64,000 bases of DNA, from the NCBI RefSeq assembly GCF_030867145.1, contig NC_134433.1, positions 8,321,216 to 8,385,215 on the forward strand, given 5' to 3'. Shown in pieces: positions 36,001-48,000 of the stretch. Source of the DNA: Opisthocomus hoazin (taxonomy: Eukaryota; Chordata; Aves; Opisthocomiformes; Opisthocomidae). How positions within the stretch are numbered: position 1 is the stretch's first letter; each line of letters starts with the position of its first letter. The translations under genes and the position numbers were made by a program. The notes beneath the pieces were generated by a model, which ran no database searches, was not told the origin of the DNA, and saw nothing but the letters and a program-made list of their open reading frames with translations.

Positions 36001-39000
36001 TAATGAAGAAAGTATTTTGTGGAAACCCAGGAGCTAATGTATTCAGTTTACTGAAGTCGTCCACCCTGTTTTACAGATGACACGCTTGTCTGGGAGCTGA
36101 GCCAAGAATCAAATCTGGGTCTCCTGAGACATCCCAGAGACCCTCCTTCTGCATAGACAATCTGACGGTTTCTTATCTTGGCTTCAGAACACCCCATTGT
36201 GTTGGGTAGCAATCTCTGTCCCCATGCTGTCTAAGGAGGAATGCTGGTGGTTGTGAGTTCAGGCTGCCAGGAGTCCTGCGAAGAAGCTGCTGGCAGAACC
36301 CAAGAGGCCCGAGTTCCCCACTTCATGCAGGGAACTGTGGTGCGGTTTTGGTGAGGGGTCTCTGTGGGGTTGGTGCTAGGGCTCACACAGTCTGTTTGAC
36401 TCTGTCAAGCACCTCTCAATTTGGTCTTTCAGCTCAGCCAGTTGTCATTGTGGGTACATTTTGCTGTTTGTTACCTTTGTTAGATATGTTTCTGTTTTCT
36501 TTCCAATATGTTACAAAATTGCTGTCTTGGCTGTAGGGTGATCTTGAAGCCATGCCAGTTTTTTTACTAACTCACTGACAGATTTGGGGCAGGAAGCTGC
36601 AGGATCTGAATACACAGTTTTATTACCTTTTTCTGTCATCCCTTTCCCAGGGACTGGCTTGCCCTCCTGAACTGAGGTGCTTTGTGTAACTCCCAGCTTC
36701 TGCTGAAGCTCTCAGTTACGGTATGAAAGTCAGGGGGAAGTGGGAAAGGATTTTGAGGAATGTTCCAGAAAGTGTATATTTTCATGGCTGAGCAACTTCA
36801 AAACAAAACAGCCCTCAGAAAACTGTTGTTAAAACTGCTTTCTCTGGCGTGTACACAGCAGTTTCCTGAGGGTTTCCTTTATCTGTCTTCTGCAGTAAGT
36901 ACATGGTAGGAAGGGCCCAACCTCACTACTGTTTTTTCCTTTGCTTGTTTTGTCAATGTCATAAGGGACGAGCAGAGCCGATAGCGTTCAGGTTGGCTGT
37001 GTGAAGCCATAAATGGGATCAAGGCATCCTAGAATGTAAAAATGCTTGCAGAATCTGATAACTAACTTCAGTGTGACACCAAAGCACTCCCATTCCACCA
37101 GTACTAGAGACTTTCAGATAAATATACACGTAATCCTAATGAGATGCATGCGATGCCTCCTTCCACTTAGCTGGTGACTTAGACTGGGGCTGGGCCATGT
37201 TTCTGTAGGAAGGCAGGAAGGTAGACAGAGAGGGCATTGATTACATGGCCTGTGCAACGGATGGTATAGATAACCCAAGACCTCTTTCCCAAGACTCATA
37301 TCATTTGAATGTTATTGTATTCTCTCTGAAGACTTTTATTGCATGGCATTAGAGAGTTTTGTTGCTATTGTGTTGTTCAGCTAGGGATATAAAATAACTA
37401 ACCAGAGCCACTCAAAATGCATGTGAGAGAGAGGGATGTGCTATATAGCCTTCCAGCGTAGACATGCCCTTCATTTCTGAAGGGCATCACATTTGATTAT
37501 TGGTGTCTTAATTTGTAGGGAGATAAATTATTAACAGTGACTTCATCAAATCTCTAAAAAAACTATTCTTCATTTTTTTTCTTGAAGATTGCCTGAACTT
37601 TTATCTGTCCGTCTTTATAAATTCTTAATTCATTGCCCTTTCTCAGCCTCTCAGCTTGTAAAATGAGTCCAGCAGTGATTTAACTGATATCTTTGACGTG
37701 CTTTCAGAGTACTGGATGTCTCTGTGGAGAATTCATTCTCCTCTGTTCCCTCAGCTGTCCTGTATGGTTTTTCTCTGCTGCATTTTCATATGGTCCATGG
37801 AAAAAAAATGTTAAGATCTTTAAACTTGGGAAAGCATTGACATTTTCTGTGAGAATGGCTTCTGGATTTTTGGGCTCCTACCTCTAATAACAGCCAAAAT
37901 AAACATTGCGAAAAATGCTCTTTAGCTATACCCTTTAGCATGTGGGTCTGCTTAGTCCCCTACCTTCCCTCTCTCTCTCTCAGTCAGGGACAAGCAGAAG
38001 CTTGGTGGTTCCCTTCCCTTTGTGAGCATTTCTTGACAACTTGTTTCTGCTAGAGATGCAAGGAAAAAAGTTTTGAACATTTATACTTTCAGTCTTCAGA
38101 AACTTAGCGAGCGAGAACAGAAGGAGGAGGGATTGTCAGGGCTTTCTTTCCTCCTTCTAATGCTCTCGGCAGCAGCTGCTGTGCTGTTCAGGTGGGTGGT
38201 GTGAGAACCTCTCCTTGTGTGCACGGAGTCGGAAGTTGATCTGGCTCTGTGGATAGACGGAAACTGCTGTGAAGTGGTGTACTCTTCCCTCTTCCCCTCT
38301 TTGTCTTCCAGTATTTAACCCTAAGTTCTAGCTTGGGTTCTTCTATTGTATAGTGAACATTGTAATGGAAGGAAGTATTCAGGGGTGGCTTGTCTGGGTT
38401 TTGAGAAGCTCATAGTTGGTTCCTGGCTCTGTCATGGTCTGTGTGACTCAGTCATGTTACTTGGCCTCTCTGAGCCTCTGTGAAAGGGAGGGAATGATGC
38501 TGGCTTACCGCTTACCTCTCAGGAGAAGTGTGAGAGTAATTACAGGTGAGGTGAGGGTGCGTACATCAGATAATAGCAGGAGCTATGAGCATACAGAATA
38601 CTAAAATACTTCATTTGGTTGTCAGTTTGTTATTAGCCTCTAAATAGCAGAGGAAGACTGTACCCTTCCCAGACCTCTTGGCTTAACTGTATGTGGACAG
38701 GGGAAGCCTTGTGCTTTGGCTCAGGTAATGGGCACATGCTTGTAGGGTCCCCAGCCCACTTGCTGGGGCCCCTCTGGGTGTGACTCCACCACAGGGACCC
38801 GAGTCACAAAAATGCCAGGCTGTGTCTTTGCTCTGGGACCCTGCACGCAGCATGGAGCTCCGGCAAAGCTCTAGCTTTCACAGTCAGTGTGAAAGCAGTC
38901 AGCAGACTGAGATCAGACCTCTGCAGCGCTTTCTCGTCGTGACTGTGGACGTTCAGTAGGGTGGAAATTTTGCTGTACTGTTAGCTGCTGGAGAAGAGAG

Positions 39001-42000
39001 TTTACCTTAGCAACCCTGGGCTGTGCCAGGGGGTGTAAGGTTGTGCAGGGTGGGTGGAGGTATGTGTTTTGCAGAAGGCACTTGGCATTGTGTTCAGCCA
39101 TGAATCTGCACATTTATCCATCAACATCAAGTCTGTTACGGGGAGGAGGGGGAAGGATGGAGATAGCACAGCGTGTGGAAAGAATGCAGGTTGGCTGGGC
39201 TTCTCAAGCTCGTGGAGCAGTGATGGATCTGTCAGGCTGATCCCACGGAGAGGCAGGACTGTTTGTTTTGAACAATGAAATGGCTGAAGGATGTGCTGGA
39301 AATGCATAAATATTAAGTGGTGTTCAAACTTCCAGCTAGGAAATGTGCTCGTCTCCTGGTAGCAGAACACTCATCTGCACTCAGGAGATACTGCTGTGTC
39401 TTGTAAGTCTGGGCTAAGTGTGTCCCCCACTGTGGTACCTGTGACAGGGGAAGAGGTGCAGGCAGGCTGAGACTGCGGGTGGGTGTGAAGGTGGAGATTT
39501 CCAAAAACATTTCCTGTCTCCCTATAACAGGATATTGCCATCTCCCCTGCAGCGAAAGCTGGGCAGTGGCTGGGATGCTGACTGGCTGTGCATGCACATG
39601 CACCACTTTTTGCTGTCTGGCAGGTTTCAGTGGAGCTTAGACTAAAATCCTACCTGGGAAACTGAGGCATGGAGCTGTGTGGTTAACTAGCTGCCAGCCC
39701 TCTGTCCTACTGCGATGACTGAATGACTGCAGGTATTCACCTCCTGTGCTCTAAACCAAACTTGTTTTGTACTTTGTGAAGATGAAGGAATGGTGTGAAG
39801 TGTGAGGAGAGATGGGACGAAGGCTGGATCCTGCAGTGGTTGGGATACCTACATATGTTATGCAGGAGTTAGGAGTAGAAGAGAAAACACTGATAAGATG
39901 CTGGAGGTGTGCTGTTCTCCTTGGAGAAATCCTGGAAGCAGAGAAGTTTGGATCCAGGAGTGCCCTCCACCAGAATCAGCCAGAGGCTTGTAGAAGCACC
40001 GTGTTTGACATAAAGAGGCAAAACAATCTCTGCCAACTGAATCCATGTAGGGTGAGGCAGGAACTGTATTGCTGTGTTGGCTTGAGTTGAGATGCGAGTT
40101 CCAGCTGTGAAAACTGCCTCCACATTTTTTCCTTTTGGAAAATGACCTGCCCAGATCTGCTGACAGCTCAGATGTACAGATGTGATTAACCATCACAGGT
40201 ATCGCTGAGCTGTTACTGGAACTGAGATTCCCTGTAAAGTGGGACGGGCTGTTACTGAAGGAGCAGAGTAAGAAAAGCAGAAAATGGGAGAAAAACAACA
40301 TAATGAGCAAGTAGTGCCAGTGTGGCTGTTGAGTATAAGCCAGAAGGTCTCTCTGCGTGGAGTATTGACTGATTGGGTTATGTGACTCTTAGGTTGGTAA
40401 TGCTTTCCGAGGGCAGGGGCAGGGAGCGTTGGATACCTTTGTGAACAGCACATGGCAGAGAATCACAGCACAGGTGGTTAGACAGGTTCTTCTGGGTTTT
40501 CGCTTAACCCTCCACCACTGACCTGTAGCATAGCTGGAAGCAAAACCCCTGCTTTATGCCTCAGCCTTGCTATGTAAAATGGAGATACTTGCCAACCTTG
40601 TGCAAGTCTTTTGCAATCTAGTCGGTGTTAAAGGCTCTCCTAAGGACACTGCAGATGATGGAAGTACTACTTCTCTTTTTAAGGCATGTTTGCCATGTGT
40701 TGCAGTTTGCCATCTGTTACATAATAGCTTTTGCTTTGATTTTATGATTCTATTTTATACATTCCCCAGATGAAATCACTATAGGCCTGTGAAATGATTG
40801 ACCTATGCAATTGGGGTGGCAGTGCTAATTTTGCCTTTCAGATAGCTGAGTGAGGAAGCGGACCAAAGCAATCTGCTGTGTGAACCCGTAATGTACAGAC
40901 AGTGGTCGGTACCTTATGTAGCAAGAAGTTATGACAAATACTTGGGAAAGCTGCTTTTGAGGTTGGACCCAATTCTCGTTGAACACACTTGGGATTTCAT
41001 TGCTTGCGAGCAGTTCCCCAAGGCTTGCCAGCAGCCCTGGTCCAAAGTCAGCTTCTTTTTACATAACCAGAGCTCAGCGTGTTTGTGTTGATGTTGCATG
41101 CGAACACAAATCCCATGGAAGCAAACGCTCTGCTGTGTATGCTCCCTGCTATGGGAGGACGAGAGTAGAAGCAATGCATGTGTGACAGAAGATACTATCT
41201 TGTGTAATACCTAACAGGGAAGTACTCTGAGGCAGTGGTGATGAGATCAGGATAGTAAGTAACACTGAGCTGAGCAGGAATTGGATGCAAGTCTTTAAGG
41301 AGGCTTGACTGTCTCAGCCATACCACATACAGAGGCACTGGAGGTTTTGTGCTCTTCGGAGTAAATTTCTTTTGCACCCTTTGTAGCAGAAGGGAAAGGC
41401 AAGAGACATGTATTGAGAAATAGTAAGACTTCATCTGAATCCAGCTTCCCTAAAGCCAGTCTGCTCTTCTGGACTAGAGAAAACTGTGCGTTCTGTAGGA
41501 ATGGATAATCTACTGCCTCTTTGCTGCTCCTTTGGCTTCTCCACCCACGCCCACTCTCTTCCTTGTTCCCTCCTGGTCTTTGTAAGTGGTTTAAAAGTGA
41601 TCCATTTCAGTAGGGAGCTATTTGTTTGCAGAGTGCCTAAATTGTACTGGATTGCTTCTGGCTATTTATGCTGATTGAACTGTGCTTGTGTTTCCAGACT
41701 CATGCAAAAATCTGGTTTTAATATAGATGCTTAGTCTTATAGCACTGGTGTCGCTAGACCAGTGATGTCTTCCATCTGCAGCTGGACAAGCCACCCTTTT
41801 CGTTCCACAGGTCTGCATGAATTTGGTTGGGCACCCCAAACTAGACATGCATCCAAGTTTCCCAAGCACCTGAAAACTGCTTGCAGACTTCTGAAAATCA
41901 GCCCCTCAGGTGTTATTCAGTGCTGTAGGGCTTTTCTGATGACTTTGGTAGGATTTGTTTCAAACCCTTCAAAGCATTCGGGTAATTCTGGGAAGTAGGG

Positions 42001-45000
42001 ATGGCAGCAAAACCAGACAGAGCCAAGCCAGTGCGATTTAAATGCAGTCATCTACATCACTCATCTACAGTGATAAGAAAATGAAATCTATGTTTCACAC
42101 CTTTGTAATTCTAAAATGTTTGTGTATTAGAAGGATGAAATGACAGTTGCCTTCACTGTGGCTTCTTCTCACAGTACTGCCTCTATTTCTCTTGTCCTGG
42201 AGAGCTGACAATCCATACTGATTTTCTCTCACCATGAACCTGTATGCAGCTTAGCAAAATAAGTACCTCAACTTAATAGCCTCTCTGCAAGCTACTTTAA
42301 CCACAAGTAATAGCTGTTTGCCTGGCAATATCTTGTTCTTCAAATTGCAGAGAAAATTTTTATGCAAATCAGGCTTTTTTGTTTTTATAATTGATTTGCT
42401 TATTATTATTATTATTGTTATTGTTATTATTATTATTGTTATTATTATTATTTATTGTGGTAAGCCTAATAAATGGAGTGTGCATGGCCCACGGGGTGTT
42501 ATATCCTATGTGTGAAGTTTTATTTATTTATTTATTTTTTATTCACACCCTCTATATTTGTGTCTTGTTTTACCTGAGAGACTTTAGAGCTGCTGAATGG
42601 TATGACCTTGCAGGTTAATGACAGCTCTGGCATAGAGTTGCAGTGCATCTATCTATATCAGGACAGAGTAGTTAACAAGTTATTGATAGTCAGATGAAGT
42701 TGCGGCGTGAACTCCAGCCAGCAGAACATGGTGGTTTTCTAATACAGGGCTTGAGTGGACCATCCTGGTCAGGGAATAACTGTACCTGTATTATTTAAAA
42801 AAGATACTCTCAGGGTGCTGGAAACTGTACAGATAGTAAATCTACTCGAAGGCTGCTGTTTCTGCAGATAGGTTATCTGGTCTCCCCACTCCCCACTTTT
42901 TCTGCTAAAAGTGTTCCTTACACTCTTACTGACCATCACTGTTTTTCTGTTGTGGGTGTCACTACTGAAGGAGCTTGCTTTGGGGAATAAATTTCTTCTC
43001 TGTGTCTGTGAGGATTTTTACTTTATTTGCCAGCTTTATGCTGACATACATGGAGAATAGTTTGCCCAGCGTTCTTAAAATTACTTCCAATTTGAATGGA
43101 GCAAAAGCAATAGATGGTCTAACAGGAGAGATTGCATCTGCTGAAGAACTACGATGACCTTCCACCAGTGGGTACAGTGACTTACCAGCGATGCGTGTTG
43201 CCTGAGGCACCGAGGATGCTGGGCCTGGGGTGGACCTGGCCTGCTGGCCGCGTTGGCAAGTTCGAACTCCAGGTGAAGGCGGGCTTGGCCATAAGTGCAG
43301 CCTCCTGTAGAGAAATAGGCTGTGATGGGGCACGCCACCATCTACAATCAGCTTGTCCCTGCAAATCCTATCTCATACTGGTGTAATTCATGTGCGCTGT
43401 GGGGCTTGCTGTGGTGCATGCACCCACACATAAATACAGTGGGGAAGAAAACTACCCTGTGAGCGGGGCTGCGAGGACCAGCTGCACACAGAGGATCAGT
43501 ACCCCGGAGCCCCTGGGCCACCTCTTTGATCCAGCTGCCTTTTGGTGGCTGTTTTGTGCCCTTCTCCTCTTGTAAATAACTCTGGCTTTTATTTGACCTA
43601 TCTTTGGAGTGATTTTCCTCTAAGCCAGACCTTTCGGTGTCTCAGAAACTCCGCAGCACTTAAAGGGAACACAAAGAGATGAGATTTTCCTCTTGGTCAT
43701 TTCAGTGAATTTAAGCTTGATTGACAAGCCCTGTTCTAGTGCTGGCAACTGGGATTTCCTAGGTGTAAGCGTTAATGGATTTTGCGTTAGCGCTTTACGC
43801 GTAAATCCCAGCTTCTGCAGCCGAGTAGCTGTTGTCCCCCAGGTGAGTCTGTTGTCTGGCAGCCTCCTGGCCTTTCCAGGGCCGGGGTGGATATTGTCTT
43901 TCCTCTTTTTTTCCAGGAGGCAGCAACGTGTTTCCAGTTGTGCTTTATCTTAGAAACTAGATAGAGCAGCAGGGTTGTGCCTTTGTGGTATGCTTGCTAG
44001 TATTTTGTCCAGTTGTTTCTTAATTAACCTGAGCATCAGCAGCTTCCACCACGTACCCTCCTGAGCATTTCCAGAGTTTGATGGGTTCTGTGTTTCAGAG
44101 CTATTTTGGTGTCAGGTTAATCCTGCCAATCATTACTCATTTTCTGCTTTCTCCTGAGGGGAGTGATTTGTTTCCTCATTTAATGCGTGTTCCTTCTCCA
44201 TCTCCCCATTTAACTTGCAGAATTTGAAAACGGTTGGCAAGTGTATCCTGAAGGCTGAGAAAGAGAAAGTTGCCAAAAGCTTGGAGCTGTTGAACTTCCT
44301 CCTCAAAACTGTGACAGATCAGGTGAGTGTGTGACTCAATGTGTGGCAAATGGCTGTTCTTCTTCGTACCACTGAGGCCTCTTTTAAATGTCATGCTTGG
44401 ATTTTACCTTGTGACTGCTCCATCGCTACATCCCACCTCATTTCTTATCGAAGGTACTCCTGGAGGGAACGTGTAGCTGGATTTGAGGACAGAAAGGCCC
44501 TCATGTCTGAAGGAGTGATCCATAGCTCTTGTGAGCTGATCTCTGAGAGCTTATTGAAGGATTTGTGCAGTGTTCCGCAAATGCACTGTGGCATCTTCTT
44601 GCTTATCAGCAGAAATGCAGCCTGGGATACAGAGGGGGTGAGCTGGGTTTTGTCGCAGATGATTGCTCTGTCCTCTCCACTGAACTCCAGAGATTGTAGT
44701 TTCCAGAAACTGCGACTTACTCTGAAGCTTGGTGAGCAGGAGTGAAGCTTTGTTCTGGGGCTTTGTTTTCCCTAATGAAAAATGTCTTTTTTGAACGTGA
44801 GAAGATTTTCTGTAGGTGACAAAATAAGTCTCCAACATGGTTTTATTTACTGGAGCAAAATAACAGAAGCAGCAGAATTGCTGAAGCCCAGTTTCCTGCT
44901 GATAAGCACTGAGCTCACACCACAGCCTGCTTCTTTGTGAAGACCTAATAGGAAAGTGGGTGGAGGAGAGAGATTATTTCCAAGACTTTTGTAGGAACTG

Positions 45001-48000
45001 AATAGCCTTTGAGACACCCTGTTCTGTCTGGTTTTACTGAAATTATCAAGTGGGTTATGGAAGGTGTAGAGGCAGCCAGAGGCAGCACGATTGTGTCCTT
45101 TAGAAACCAGACTGAAAATTATGCTGCTTTTCCTTTAGATAGGTGCATAGTCACGTGTCTTGGACTGAAAATGAAAGAAGGCCAAAGAACCTTTCAGTCC
45201 CTTTTATGCTAGTGCAATTCTAGCTGTTAGACTCATGTCCCTCATGCTACAGACCCAGTTTTCAAGCAAACCCTGTACCTAATGGTGTGGTGTGACTCAT
45301 CAATTTTTGCCCCCAAAGTGAAGTGGTATTGCAAATGGGCTCAGGGCAGCAGCTTGGAGCAGCCGGGCGGGATTGATTCTTCTTGCCGTAGTCTTATCCC
45401 AAGGATGGCCTGTGCCCTGCTGCTGCGAGTGCCCCTTCTGCGTTCACTCTGCACATTGTCTGTTTGTACTTGCCTCTTGCAGAAGCTGTGTGTGACGTTG
45501 ACGGAGTTGGACAAAGTGCTGGTAGCTCTGAACCAGCCAGAAGGCATTGGGAAATCAGCACGTCTCGACTCTCTCTACTGGAACGTCATGCACTGGCTGA
45601 ATTATATGTATGTATGCTTGGCACTCCGGCTTCTCTGCTTACCTGGGGACTGACTGCCTGTCCTGCTTGTTTTCACTGATGTGGGGAAGTAGGAAGAGAA
45701 AGGAAGTCAAGGCACTGAGCTCAGTCTGGAGTTTGAGTTAAATGGGTTGGTGAGGTTGAAACGCTTGTTGTTTTGCTTGTTTGGAACAATGCTAGGCTCG
45801 TTGTTGTAGGTGCTTACATGTTAGGATCGGTCCTTGATGGGAAAGGGTCGTAAGGCATGTCTGATACCTGAATTGTGTCTTGCTAGCAGAGGTGAGACAG
45901 CTGATCACCTAGGGACAGAGTGCCTGCTTTCAGCAGTCCCAAGTGGTGGCCTGGTTTAGGAGCCATTGCCAAAGTTGTAGAGGAATTTCTAGGCTAGGAG
46001 GAGTCACTAAGCTCCTGCCACATCACTGAGGATTGACTGCAAACGTGAGGCTGGAGGGAAGGAGTAGCTGTCCTGGGAAGGGACTGGATACCAGAGAGTA
46101 CATGCCAGGACCTTCAATCTTCTGCAGTGATTTTTGGGCTCCTTAGCGTCTGGATATGCAGCCTGATGCTTGGAGTGGTTGCCTTGCAGCTCTGAAAGCT
46201 GGAGAGTGTGGAGTGTTTATGCTTTAGTGCTCCTGCGTTCAATGGCAGCTGGATTTGACTTTTGCTCCAGGGGGAAAAAAAAGTGTAGGATCTTTTTCTG
46301 CTTTCTATCAATAGCTTGCAATCAGAACTGTTTCCCCTCGCTGCTGGCAGTATTTAGTGAGACACGGCATTAGGGAGTGCTGGGTGCTCTGCTAATGACT
46401 GGGAGGTGTGATCCCAGTGTGTGGGTGGCCTGGTCTGTGGCACCTCAGCCCAGGAAGAGGCTCTGAGGGACGTGCCTGCATGTGGCTCATGGTGAGAGGG
46501 CTCACAGGGGAGGAATCAAACAAGACATCTGAACCTGTTGTTGTCGCCCCTTCTAATGCCTTGAACGGGCTTGCAGGGTACAGTGGCCTCACCCAGCCCT
46601 GTGACACAGCCCCAGGCCCTTTTCCAGCCTCACACAGGTCCCCTGGCATCACACTGCCAGGGCTGGCACAAGGATGGGGCCTGGCTTGGGAGCTAGTAGA
46701 GACTGCAGCTAGGAGGGGATTGCTAAGGCAGGGAACACTGAGCTTGTGCGTGCTGTCTGAGGAAGAGATGGGGGTTCAGGGGTGCAGCCTGCTGTCACTG
46801 CTGGTGCCATCTTGCTGTGACACCAAGAGATCTTTGTGCAGGCGAGTTGGAGCAAGCCTGCAGCAGGTGTCGTTTGTGCAGAGGATCCTGATGGAGGTGC
46901 TGAGAGGCAAGTGCTAACATGAGGTGTCAGGATAGTGTTTTTCTACTCTGAAGAGATGCAGCTGGAAAAACTCCAAAAAGCTTCACATTGAAAATAAGGC
47001 CGTGGAATTAGAGCCTGATTCCTTTCCAGGTCTCCTCTCTGGGGACTGAACTGGTGCAGAGCAGCATAGAATGGGTGGTGGTGACGTTGCCAGTGGACTC
47101 TGCCAGAGAATGGCAGCGGTAGTGGCTGTCTTGCGTGCATACAAAGTCTGCCTAGATGAGACTGGAGTGGTCTGTTGGAGGTTCTTGCTTGAAGACCTCT
47201 TGGGATTGTTGGCACAGTGAAGGTCTTGTGGGGGCTGTCACTTTGGACAGACAGACAACGTCTCAGTAGCCTTGCACAGGGCCACAGGCGGGTGTGCTTG
47301 AGAAGGTGGTAGGTACAGTGTTAGTCTATGGAATGGGATTCTTCCTCAAGTCTCCATGTGCCTTCCTGAGTCCTGGTGCAGCTCCTGCTGTTCATTTAAC
47401 CGGTCCCTGTGCAGACTGCGGACCACCTCCGGGGATAACACTCATCCCTGCAGCATGCCTGTGCTTCCTGCACCTTTCTTGTGCTTCTGCCTGTCCGTGG
47501 ATTGCCTCTAGCATGGACATACTACTCCCTGGCTGTAAACTAAGTTGCTCCTGATTTTTGGCGTTCTCTCTGCAGGAAGCCCAAGAAAGAGAAGACAGCC
47601 AATAAGCCTGTGCAGGAAGCAGAGCCGCTTAAGCGGAAGAAGAAAGGCTTCCTGCCAGAGACCAAGAAACGCAAGAATCGCAAGAAGGGTGTCCAGGAGA
47701 GTGGGACAGCCCCAGCAGCTAGTGAAGATGGAGAACCAGCAGCCCCAGAGGAGCAGCCCCTGGGAACAGAAACCCCCAAGCAGAAGAAAGGCCCTGTGCG
47801 CAGGAGCAACAAACACAAGAATCAGAACAGAGGGGTCAGGGAGAATGGGGTGACAATGGCGGGGAGTGGGGAGGAAACTGTTAATGGAGGACATGCTGTG
47901 GCTGACAAGAAGAAGAAGAAGAATATGAACAGGAAAAGAAAAGGTGATGCAGGCAGTGAAGACAAGCAGGTTCCAGCTGCGAAGAAAACCAAGGGGAGTG

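Larger units (their letters stand above)
32474..44220 (+). other. MYBBP1A intron 11 (11.7 kb)
   Basis: Donor AAG|GTAACA and acceptor AACTTGCAG. It contains MIR-like relics (about 35945-36130, 38420-38545 and 39650-39715) and TTA/GTT and TTTA microsatellites near 42401-42541. No coding exon or recent mobile element was recognised in the remainder. Confidence 0.85.

Noticed and set aside
46408..46917. 169-codon + strand frame in MYBBP1A intron 13
   Set aside because: It lies wholly inside an intron, does not fit the MYBBP1A frame or family, and occurs in GC-rich sequence where stops are rare.
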